From Cannabis sativa (taxonomy: Eukaryota > Streptophyta > Magnoliopsida > Rosales > Cannabaceae): a DNA stretch of 64,000 nucleotides. Within the stretch, counting starts at the first letter, position 1. Every line of letters begins with the position of its first letter. Below are positions 22,214 through 31,710 of the stretch, piece after piece. The stretch covers positions 66,480,211-66,544,210 of the forward strand of contig NC_083604.1 of NCBI RefSeq assembly GCF_029168945.1, given 5' to 3'. The position numbers were made by a program, and so were the translations under genes. A model generated the notes under the pieces. That model was not told where the DNA came from. It was given only the letters and a program-made list of their open reading frames with translations, and searched no databases.

Positions 22214-23560
22214 TTACAAATTAGTAAAAATTACCCAAATTATGGGATTTTTTTTACCATTTACTTTTTTATGGCATTTTTAAATAAAGCCTTTGTCATA
22301 TGGGATTTTTGTTTTGTGTTCCTTTTTATGGGTTTTATGAAAGCCATATATTTGTTATATTTGGCCCAATTCCCATATTTTATTCTTTTTTTAAAAAAAA
22401 AATAAATAAAATTAAGCTACAGCTAGTGTAGCATTTGCATGGAATAGCTTAACTTTGTACTCATTGTTTCATACAGTTCAATCAATCCCATTGTCATTTC
22501 ATATTCTGAGCAAGAGGTTTTCTCTCACTGTTACTCTCTCCTAGTCTCTCTTCGTTTCCCCTTTTTTTTAGCTTAGGGTTTATTCTTTTCCTTCATATTT
22601 TTCTTGTTCTTCGTCTTCAAGCTTCGACGGTGCTGCCATTGTTGTTGTTTTTCAAGCTTCAACCGGTGCTGCCGTGGGTGGGTTATTCGGTTGTGGTCAT
22701 TTTGAAGCTCAGTTGCTTGTTTAAGTGAGGTAAGTTTTCAGTTGTTCATAATGTTTGTTGTAATGTGTTTAGTTTTAGTGATTATAGTTCGGTATTGTAA
22801 TGTTTGTTGGTTTTTTTTATTTGTTTTTCTTGATGATTTTCCATGATCGGCTGGGTTTTTTGGGTTTATTGTTGTTTTTGGGATGATCGGTTGGGTTTTT
22901 AGGTTGTGTTTGGTGTTTTGGTGTTTGTTCTTTCTAATTTTTTCAAAATGTGTTCTTATTTTCGTTGTTAATCATTGTTCTATTTAGTTTATTTTTGTTT
23001 TAAGTTTGAGTTTGTGTTGATTTTGTTGTTTTCTCTGTTAATTTTTGTTTAATCTTCATGAATTTGGTAGGTTTTTTTTTTCTGTTTTCTTTGTGTTGAA
23101 TCTGTTTTCCAGATTAGAGGATTTTTTGTTATTTTTAGTGTTTATTTTGGGTTTATACATTTGCATGCAATACAGTTTTTGAGGATGCTTATAAAATGTA
23201 ACCGGTTATTTTTGTGCAATAGATTTGACCTTTTAGGTTAATATTATTATTTGTATTTAAATTTTTATGTTTTTTTTTTTGTATTTTGATTTTTTATTTG
23301 TTGTTCTGTTTTTTTTTTTAAATTGCTTTTCTTAATATTTTTTTTTTCATTGGTTAGAGTATTTAGTGGGGGTGGTAACTGTTTTACCCCTGTTTTTGCC
23401 ACGATGTGGCAGTTTTATTTTATTTTATTTTATTTTTTGTTTTATGTGGGTTGGCAGGTACAATTTCTTAGTTATATGTATTTGGTGTTGGTTTTTAATG
23501 TGCACTTATTAACTTGTTTTGTTTTCTCTGTATTCTTTATTTAGTTTTAGGTTATATACA
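22214..23560 (+). other. Left end and 5' leader of the outer MULE
   Basis: After the AT-rich terminal region, a pyrimidine-rich leader (about 22440-22727; CTCTCACTGTTACTCTCTCC) ends at a donor GAG|GTAAGT near 22728. A T-rich intron then leads to the first coding exon at 23561. No other gene. Confidence 0.5.
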
Positions 23561-24145
23561 ATGGATAAGTCCCCTCATACAATAGTCTATATTAAGAAAA
23601 AGAAAAGGGGTGAAGTAAGTAAGGTATGTTATTAAATTTTCATGTTTCATTTTGCTTTTTGTATTTTACTGTTTTTTTTTTTTTTTGTTTATTATCTGCT
23701 ACTCAATGTTTTCAGGACATTATTCATTATGTTGATCCTAAAGTTCAACAGAAGGATTCTCAACAATCTGATTATGTTTACAAAAATTTAAAGGACCAGG
23801 TTTAAAACTCATTTCTCTTGTTTATTGGTGTTAATTCATGTTCATTTATTCCATTTTTGATTCTTTTGTTTTATTCTTGTTGTTTTTATACCTGGTTTAT
23901 AACTAATTTTAATATTGTATTTTTTATTTTGTTAACAGGTTGAGCCTGGTAATGTTGCGTTTGTGGGTGCTAAATTTGGAACTGGTTCCGAAGTTCCAGT
24001 TGATGCACCTAACAAACCAGAGGTTAAGAAATCCCGTGCTAAGAAGAAGAAGGTGAGTTTCTTAACTGGTTATGTTATTGTTGTTGTATTTTAACTGGTT
24101 TTTTTTTATTATAGAAATGTGTTTTTAATTGTTTATTGTATGTAA

Positions 24146-24153
24146 TTTAGTTT
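24146..24153. repeat. Inner MULE target-site duplication, left
   Basis: TTTAGTTT, repeated exactly at 31703-31710. Confidence 0.85.
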
Positions 24154-24255
24154 GGGAAATTTGATAATCTATGCTAAAAAATTAAACATGGTGTTTAATT
24201 ATCCCAAATTATAACACATAAAAAAAATATACCTATGTTTCAATTGTCTTCCAAA
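24154..24255 (+). repeat. Inner MULE left terminal inverted repeat
   Basis: Pairs with the reverse complement of about 31600-31702. Confidence 0.8.
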
Positions 24256-24801
24256 AATACCCCCATCATTTCAATTCCCCCCAATCTCTCTAACTTCCTT
24301 CTCTCTCCTGTCTCTCTTCCTTTCTCGGTTCAAACTCAGCCAACCCAACCACCGCACCATTGTCTCCCTCTCTCTCCTCACCACCGCACCATTATCACCA
24401 CCGCTCGACCCAGACGACAGACGAACCTAGCCGACCCACACGACCCACGAACCCAGTCGACCCACACCACCCACGAACCCAGTCGACTCACGAACAGTCG
24501 AACCCAACGCACGCCGTCCACCCACACGACCCACACGAACGGCGAACCCAACGCACGCAGTCGACCCACCTCATTGCAGTCGACCCACACGACCCACACG
24601 AGACCCACTCCGAGGAGAAATCGTCCCAAGCACAATCCACGAACCAGGTATGGGCTAAACTTAACTTTTTTTTTTTGCAATTTATCATATACATTGTGCA
24701 TCTGTGATATAACTGAAATGTATTTGTTTGAATTTATCAATTTTAGAGTTTGGGGAAGAAACTGAGTTTAGGGAGATAGATTTTGGGGTTTTTTTTGATT
24801 T
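24256..24801 (+). other. Inner MULE leader with GACCCA-rich repeats
   Basis: After a pyrimidine-rich leader, 24405-24640 is an imperfect repeat tract built on CCCAGTCGACCCACAC-like units, GC-rich in contrast with its surroundings. The complementary frames are open only because of the repeat. The non-autonomous MULE at 47077 has the same AGTCGACCCAC unit. Likely 5' UTR of the DUF1985-Ulp1 gene; a donor-like CAG|GTATGG lies near 24648. Confidence 0.5.
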
Positions 24802-25193
24802 TGTGCGATATTGTGCGACGTGTAAGCGATATTTGTGCGATTAAGGATACAAAATAAGAACTTTTTCGTTGTGGGGTGTCTGTGCGATTTCTGTGCGATT
24901 ATGTGCGATAATTGACTGCTGCATCTACATTGTTGAATTTGTGCGACTTTTGTCGATTTCTTGTGCGACTTTGTGCGATTTTATAGCTATTGTGTTTGCA
25001 ATTATTATATTTGTGCGAGTTTTGGCGATGCCTTGTGCGATTGTGTGCGATTTATATTCAAATATGTTGCCAACCAGGATTATTTCTGGTGTGCGATTAA
25101 TGTGCGATTAATGTGCGAGTTTGTGCGATGTTGTATGTTATTCATTGGCTGTTATCGATTTCTATGCAATTTCTATGCGACGTACGTGCGATT
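24802..25193 (+). repeat. TGTGCGAT motif array 1 (upstream of the DUF1985 exon)
   Basis: More than 15 copies of GCGA within TGTGCGAT/TATGCGAC-like units, many separated by 10 or 11 bp (for example GCGATTAATGT twice in tandem near 25085-25106). The motif is on the plus strand, sense to the following gene, and stops just before the acceptor at 25219. Confidence 0.85.
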
Positions 25194-26188
25194 TATAATC
25201 TTCCTGTTTGTATTTGCAGATGGCTCCAGAACTCATTCTCCCCTTGGCTGAGCATTTTCCTGGGCGTATCACTTACCGCGGAAATGGGTACTTTGCTTCT
25301 ATTAAAGCAAAGTTTGAAGCCTTTAACCTGACCGAGAGGGTGAAGGAAACTCCTTTTGGAGTTTTTTGGAATGCGAATGAACTGAAATTCTCCGGGGTGA
25401 TTGTGCATCAACTACTGTTGAGGAAAATGAAAGTGACTGAGGTGAAGAATGATGAAGTGTGGTTTTACGTGGGTAAAACCGAGGCCAGATTTGGAAGGTC
25501 TGAGTTTGGATTGATCACGGGACTGAAGATGAGCGGTGGCCCCTCGACTGAAGAATTGACTACACTATGTGAGTCTGATCGGATATTGCGGGACTACCTT
25601 AATAATGCCAAACGGGTCACTTTCAAAACCCTTTGGCTAGCTTTTGAGGCGTGCGATGTGGCCGACGACGTGTACAAGCTGGGGCTGTGTGCATTTGTTG
25701 AAGGAGTGCTACTATCAAGGGCTGAGGGTGTTTATATATGGTCGGATATGCTGAAGTTAGTAGAAAACGAGGAGAAGTTCTTCGAATATCCGTGGGGCCT
25801 TCTTTCATATCAGAAGTTGTTGTCATCCACAGCCAAAAGTATGACTGACCTGAGGAAGAACTACCTTGATAAATCTACTAAGGATAAGAAGAAAGGGAAG
25901 AAGGAGAAAAAAATTACTCAACCAGAGGCGAAGTACAATGTCTACGGATATGCACCGGCGCTACAATACTGGGCCTTTGAGGTGATGCAAGATTTGGGGA
26001 AGAAGCACGGGCAGTGCAGAGGGACTAGATTCCCTCGAATGTTGAATTGGAGCACCCCCAACACAGTTACGAAACATGATGTCAAGCAACCTGATGTCGC
26101 TACCCTATTCGAGAAAAGGGTATGTCAATCTGACTTTCTTTGTTGTTTTGGTATTTCTTTTGCTAAACTGTGCTTTACAACGATTTTA

Positions 26189-26509
26189 TGCGATTTTAAT
26201 GCGATTTTTGTGCGATTTAAACATGTTTTTCATTTGCCTCTGTTTCATTTTGCGAGTTTATGCGATGTCAATGCGATTTTTGTGCGAGTTAGACCTTTTT
26301 CATTTGCAACTGTTTTATTTTTGCGAGTTTATGTGATTTTCGTGCGATTATTGTGCGATTTGACTATGCTGAATATGACTCTGCTATTTTCTGCGATGTT
26401 ATGCGACATTTTTGCGATATTTGTGCGACTTTAATATGCTTTTTGTGTTTTAAACAAACCTGATCTTTTCTGCGATTTTATGCGACGTGTGTGCGATATT
26501 TGTGCGATA
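26189..26509 (+). repeat. TGTGCGAT motif array 2 (intron 1)
   Basis: Fills intron 1 of the DUF1985-Ulp1 gene. Consecutive spacings near 26190-26225 are 10, 11 and 11 bp (GCGATTTTAT, GCGATTTTAAT, GCGATTTTTGT). Confidence 0.88.
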
Positions 26510-27544
26510 ATTAATATATAATTTTTTCCAGATGGTTGTTCTTCAAATTCTGTATCCTAGGAATTGGGAGGTGGACTATTGGAAGAGCAATTGTGAGGGT
26601 GAGGTCCCCACGGTGGAAATGGGGTTGGATGAGGTCGAAGAAACGCAAGTCGGGGCGCAAGATTCGACCGCATTCCAGACCCAAGCCGAACGGGTGGCGG
26701 ATTATGTGAAAAAGTCCAAAATTATTTCACCATCCCCACCCAAAGAAGCACCAGACGCCTCCACATCTGCCACCGTGCCCCCAACGCCTGCCACTGTGCC
26801 CCCAAGCTCTGCTCCAGCCAACGACTCCAACTACCTCTTGTTGGCTAAGAGGTTGGAGAAGGTAGAAGCGCAACAAGTTGCGATTCTGACTGCGCAGACT
26901 GAGATGAAGGCTGACTTCAAGAGAAGTCAGAAAGAGATGAAGAATCTTATCATGGATCAAATTGCGACCGTGATAAGTTTGTTACAGAAGCAGCCTTCGG
27001 AGCCGACACAACCATCAGGGCCGGCACAGCAATCAGACCCCACATATCCATCAGACACGGCAGAGCCATTACAGACGGTACATCCATCACCGCCGACATA
27101 TGATGATGATGATGATGTCTACCCAGAAGATTGGCAACCTGACGCATGTGACGTTCCTTCTACTCCTGCAAACGCCATTGTCATTTCGCTGGGTGATACT
27201 GAATCTCAGGATGTGGAAGAGTTGCAGGGGCCACCAGATGGAGTGGAGTTCTGTAGGCTTAGGCGAAAGCGCAAGCCGGTTTTCTTGAATGACTACACTG
27301 CTGGGAAGAAGAAACAACGACATGGGCCCGTGGTAGTAGACACCCTGAAACCGGCGGACGCCCGGCTGTTAAAATTTTTCCAGAAGTGGATCACTTATGC
27401 TAGGGACAATGGCCGTCCTAGGGATGTTCACACTGGCGAAGCCACTAGATCGTGGTTCGTGAAGTTGATGGTGCTGAACGAATGGCTCGAAGATGATGTA
27501 AGTTATTTCGTAACAGAATTAATTTATTGTGTTTTTTATTGTTT

Positions 27545-27780
27545 GTGCGACTTATATGCGACTTACATGCGATTTATATGCGATTTATACTCACTCTATG
27601 TAAAATCTGGTTTATGCGACTTTTATGCGATTTATGTGCGATGTGCTTGCGATTATAAACTGATTTATGATGGTTCGCGATTACTGTGCGATTATTGTGC
27701 GATTGTTGTGCGATTTTTTGAAACAATTTTGGTAATTTGCTGTGCGATTTCCTGCGATTTGTTGTGCGACTTTTATGCGA
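27545..27780 (+). repeat. TGTGCGAT motif array 3 (intron 2)
   Basis: Runs of exact 11 bp spacing: GCGACTTATAT, GCGACTTACAT, GCGATTTATAT, and further on GCGATTACTGT, GCGATTATTGT, GCGATTGTTGT. Confined between the donor at 27498 and the acceptor at 27812. Confidence 0.9.
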
Positions 27781-28768
27781 CTTCTTTCTAACTGTTTTCA
27801 TTTGGAACACAGCAAATTGATGCCATGGCGCACTTGTTGAGAAGAAGACGGACCCTGTACCCAGAAGTCTACACCCGAAAAGGTGTAGTTTTGGACACAT
27901 CTGCTCCACAGTTCTTTTCCATGTTTTGGAATATGTGTGAGGGTGACAGGAGCAAGATGAAATGGGATGAGGGCGTCATGAGTTACGTGCAGGGGATATC
28001 GCACAGATACTTGCCATGTTGGGAGAAGCAGGAGTACATATACTTTGTATTGCACCTTCCCAAAGAGCGCCACTGGGTGGCAGTTGAGGTGGATATCGAG
28101 AACTGGGAGATCATTGTATATGATTCTGATATCGGTGCCACCGTTGAGGCAGCCATGGAGTCATATTTGAAGCCTTAGAGCGAGCTCTTTGCAAATCTAA
28201 TTCGAGATAGCGGTTATTTCCAATACAACAATTATGTACATCCGGTGGAGTTGGGCGATCTCAGTCAGCTCCTACCCCTCCATTATAGACGAGCTACCTC
28301 GGAGGTTGTACCACAAACGAAGAGCAGGTGAATCTCTTTTTCTTTTGTATATTTTGAGTAATTTATTTAATTTTGCACTCCATTATGAATTACTTAACTT
28401 AATTGTTGCTAATATTTAGTTTTTTTTTAGTGGCAATTGTGGAATGTATGCCATGGAGCACATTGAGCACTTGATGTTGGATCGGTCGTTGGAGCATGTG
28501 CATGATGATAACATGCTCACCTTTAGACATAGGTGGTGTGTGGACCTATTTTACCAGAACTTAACGTGGTAGTTTTTTGTAGGTTTTTGCAATGTTAATC
28601 TTGTACACATAAACTCCCCTTTTGTAATTGTATTATAATCTCACCAAATTTATATATAACAAGTAAATTTAAAGCTATTTAAATTGTTGCTTGTATCAAT
28701 TTATTTCTTTTTTAAATTTTTGATAAATACTGTGAAAAGATGACTTCTTGATAAATTATTTCGCTAGG

Positions 28769-29049
28769 AATCGCATTAAAATCGCACATACATCGCCCAT
28801 AATATCGCCAAAATACACAAACTAACAAATCTAGATTAGTTAACATCGCATAAACATCGCACCATAATCGCACAATGTCGCCAAAAATACAGAACCAAAG
28901 CAAACTGAAAAACAGGTTCCTGTCAGTTAACATCGCATAAAAATCGCACAATAATCGCAGGATATCGCCAAAAAATACAAAACAAACTAAAAACTAGCTC
29001 CTGTCAGTTACAAATCGCACAGTAATCGCATAATGTCGCCTAAAAATCG
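28769..29049 (-). repeat. TGTGCGAT motif array 4 (between the convergent genes)
   Basis: The same motif in reverse orientation (plus strand TCGCACA / TCGCATA), with 11 bp steps such as TCGCATTAAAA, TCGCACATACA and TCGCATAAACA. It lies just 3' of the minus-strand transposase, on its sense strand. Confidence 0.85.
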
Positions 29050-29146
29050 GTAAACAAACCAAAAAATTATTAATCTAGGAGAAAAAAGCACAATATCCAA
29101 CAACCAGCAATACAACACATATTCATTTAAATATTGGAGAAATGGT

Positions 29147-30840
29147 TCAAACTCGAGCTTTGCATGTAGCTCTGTTGTGCCCTGAACCGTGACATAGCGA
29201 ACAATGACGAGGTTCCACTACCACCTGACCACTAGACGGTCGACGCTTCGTCGGTCTTCTACCTGCATTGCTCTTCCTAGGCCGACCTACTGGTTTTTTC
29301 TCCACTGGTACCCCGATTCTTATGTTCTTGATATGTTCCGGTAGTACCCACTCATCCTCCTCGCCAACAATATTAATTGTGGCATCGTAGGTTTTCTTCC
29401 ACGTTTCTTTAGTGTAATATGGAGAGCAAAGTGTGTACACGCTCACATTCTGACTAACTGCTGCGGCACATGACGACAATACTTAAATCCCTTCCTACAA
29501 GCATCGAGTGACCAGAAAACAGTACTTGAACCGGTTATCCTCGCTGACAATGTCAGTAATAGTGCCTGGATTCTTCTGTTCCAGCATGTAGAAGTAACCA
29601 TATAATTTCGTATAAGATTCTGCTGGAGTACCCCTCTTGTACATAACTGCCTTCTCTCTACATCTCCAAGCTTTCTCATAACTCATCTTGATGCCATATT
29701 CATCAAACATATCCCTCTGTATGTCTTTTGCTTTGTAGTTAGATCCATCAGATGTGTACTTGTTCTTAATAATGTGACCAATGACCCACGGTGCTGCTTG
29801 CCGGTGATCAGAATGTCTAGAATCCAAGTTACATGTGTGTTCGTTGTGAAACACAGTAACCTCAAACATGTCACAAAGTGCCTTCTTCTTCCCCCTTAAT
29901 CTCCATTTACAATTTTCATCCTTACAAGTAACGTAAAACACATCAGTGCCAGACTTACTTACCATCCACTCAAAATTATTTTTCAGTGCATACCTACCAA
30001 CTACATTCTTCAATTCTTCCTTGTTTTTGTACAACTTGCCAAGATATATCTCCCCTGAAGGCGTACCACTAAGAGATGTTGTATACACATTATTTTCCTC
30101 TATGTCTTCCCTTGTCCACACAAGAGGTTTGAATTTAGTAGAAACTTCAAATTCAGATACAGGAGCACTATCAGAAGGACCTGGCCGACTGCTACTAGTT
30201 CCTGGTGTTTGGCGATTCTCACTACGGGGGGGTCTTCTTTGTCGCTCTACTTGGTTGCTTGGAGTTAGTTCCATCCTCAGGGGAGGTACATCTGTAGCCA
30301 CATCATCATCCACACCCAAATCAACCACAGGATCATTGTTGTAAAAGGGAGCATCGAACTCATCTGAATGATGAAATTCGATACCCACTCTCTCATCATC
30401 TACATTAGTGCCAACTTGCTCGTCCAAACCAACCCCCAGATCAGTTTCTGGGACAAAGGTCCCAACAACACTTCTAGGGGTTACATTTCGGGGAGTCTGC
30501 TCCAAATTCACATTCTTCTTCACCTTTGTCACAAATAGTGGCAACAAGTTGTCCACACTCATTTTTGCCTTCATGCTCAAGAACACTCGTAGTTGACTAT
30601 CTTTCACTAAAACCTCAGGTGGAAACTTAGTGCCTTTCATGTACATGTAAAGAACTTCTAACTTCAATTCATACACCAAGGGGTCCACCTCCAACTCTTC
30701 ATGCAAAACTTCACGCAACTTTTTCAGTGTACACTCAACGTCCAATATCAATGTCTTACTTTTTGAGGAATCAAATACCCAGTTGAAACCCTCCACAGTC
30801 CAAACGCCATCATACAGCACAGGCACAAATACAGATGAAT
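29147..30840 (-). pseudogene. Inner MULE transposase, catalytic core deleted
   Basis: The minus strand encodes the MURA N-terminal half: VPVLYDGVWTVEGF, an acidic linker, then the FAR1/MuDR-type DNA-binding region (VYTTSLSGTPSGEIYLGKLY; CKDENCKWRLRGKKK; FHNEHTC) and KNPGTITDIV. At about 29505 a one-base loss shifts the frame to the one carrying FWSLDACRKGFKYCRHV. Sequence then jumps, near 29475, directly to the C-terminus (YTLCSPYYTKETWKKTY; VGRPRKSN; zinc knuckle CSLCHGSGHNRATC). The whole DDE catalytic domain and the SWIM finger are missing. The start is taken at an acceptor (GGGACAG at 30841-30847); motif array 5 lies upstream as a 5' intron or leader. It cannot encode a working transposase. 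Confidence 0.88.
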
Positions 30841-30891
30841 CTGTCCCACAGAAAAATACAAAGAAAAACACAGAAAAAATCAGCATACAAT

Positions 30892-31207
30892 ATCGCACAT
30901 ACATCGCACAAGGTACTACAGAGGTCGCACAACGTCGCCTAATACAACAACAATATGTTGAAGTATGTCGTCGCACAATAATCGCACAGACAAGGGACAA
31001 TATCGCATAAAGTCGCACAAGCACACATACATGACAAAATCGCATAATGCTGCACAACAAGTCGCACACAAATCGCCTAACATCAGAAATCGCACATAAT
31101 CGCATAACCATCGTACAAGGTCGCCAAAATTAATCATGTCATCCCTAACCTCAGATTTCTCATGAAATCGCACAAAGAATCGTATAAAGTCGCATAAAAT
31201 CGCACAA
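30892..31207 (-). repeat. TGTGCGAT motif array 5 (upstream of the transposase exon)
   Basis: Reverse-oriented motif copies at mostly 10-12 bp steps (TCGCACATACA, TCGCACAATAA, TCGCATAACCA), sense to the transposase gene. Confidence 0.85.
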
Positions 31208-31439
31208 AAATGAAAAAACCCAGAAAACCACAGACTGTTCGGACCACACTCTACCTCTATTTTAAGGACACAAATGACACAAATTACAACTAACAACGTT
31301 CAGATCTATACAATATAACAAAAAACAACACTATTTACTAAGAAAAACACTTACCCATTCCTTTGTTGAGTGTGGTTGACCTTGAGGTTGAAAATGGTGA
31401 AGGTGTAGGCTGGCCGAGACGTTCAGTTGGTGGTGGTGG

Positions 31440-31590
31440 TGGTGGCAGCCGGCGACAGTAGGCAGTGATAGAGAGAGAGAGAGAGAGAGAGAGCAAATGA
31501 GAAAGAGAGAGAAAGTGAAAGAGAGAGAGTGCGAGTAGAGAGAGAGATCAAACGAGAGGGAAAGAGAGAGAAGGGGAGGCTGTTAGATGG
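31440..31590 (-). repeat. GA-rich simple sequence in the inner MULE right leader
   Basis: (GA)n runs at about 31471-31493 with GAGAGAAAGAG repeats after, in the expected 5' leader of the minus-strand transposase gene. Confidence 0.7.
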
Positions 31591-31599
31591 GGAGGGCAT

Positions 31600-31702
31600 T
31601 TTGGGGTTCCCATGACAAAATAGGCATATTTACACAATGTGTAATTTTTTGGGTCAAAATAACACCATGTGTTATTTTGAAGCATAAAAGATCAAATTTC
31701 CC
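31600..31702 (-). repeat. Inner MULE right terminal inverted repeat
   Basis: Pairs with 24154-24255; followed directly by TTTAGTTT. Confidence 0.8.
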
Positions 31703-31710
31703 TTTAGTTT
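31703..31710. repeat. Inner MULE target-site duplication, right
   Basis: TTTAGTTT, identical to 24146-24153. Confidence 0.85.

Larger units (their letters stand above)
25220..28572 (+). pseudogene. Inner MULE DUF1985-Ulp1 protease gene, 4 coding exons, one premature stop
   Basis: Exons 25220-26119, 26532-27497, 27813-28327 and 28431-28572 join in phase to 841 codons. The ATG at 25220 lies directly after an acceptor TTTGCAG. Exon 1 holds the DUF1985-type domain (VIVHQLLLRKMKV; WFYVGKTEARFGRSEFGLI; GLLSYQKLLSSTAKSM; FPRMLNW) and a Lys-rich linker. Exon 2 has a Pro/Ser/Thr-rich linker and a coiled coil (LLAKRLEKVEAQQVAILTAQ). Exons 3-4 are the Ulp1-type peptidase: ERHWVAVEV (His about 709), IIVYDSDIG (Asp about 726) and SGNCGMYAME (Cys about 797). 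The only visible lesion is TAG at 28176-28178, where Trp would fit, between Asp and Cys. Each intron is an array of the TGCGAT motif. The domain class is that of VANC-type anti-silencing proteins; deSUMOylation is possible but untested. Confidence 0.88.
24154..31702. mobile_element. Inner Mutator-like element, 7.55 kb, nested in an intron of the outer MULE
   Basis: Terminal inverted repeats of about 100 bp: the left reads GGGAAATTTGATAATCTATG and the complement of the right reads GGGAAATTTGATCTTTTATG. Further matching blocks ACATGGTGTT, CCCAAA and AATATRCCTAT occur in the same order. An exact 8 bp duplication TTTAGTTT flanks it (a 9 bp reading has one mismatch), as expected for a MULE. It carries a DUF1985-Ulp1 gene (plus, 25220-28572) and a truncated transposase (minus, 29147-30840). 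It also carries five arrays of a TGTGCGAT motif. The host intron of the outer gene resumes at 31711. Confidence 0.93.

Noticed and set aside
24235..24765. Thr/Pro/His-rich open frame of 176 codons
   Set aside because: It is open in several frames on both strands because of the GACCCA repeat; more likely a 5' leader.
24869..25111. Open frames rich in CD-F-YAI-VR over the TGCGAT arrays (also 26119-26434, 27498-27790, 30890-31300)
   Set aside because: These are translations of an 11 bp repeat, 33 nt making an 11-residue period. They lie in introns or leaders bounded by good splice sites, so they are not real proteins.
27100..27118. (GAT)n run as a regulatory microsatellite
   Set aside because: It encodes the Asp tract of the inner DUF1985-Ulp1 protein; ordinary coding repeat.
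24802..31207. CRISPR-like array
   Set aside because: Units are about 11 bp and degenerate, with no conserved long repeat or unique spacers, and the genome is plant nuclear.
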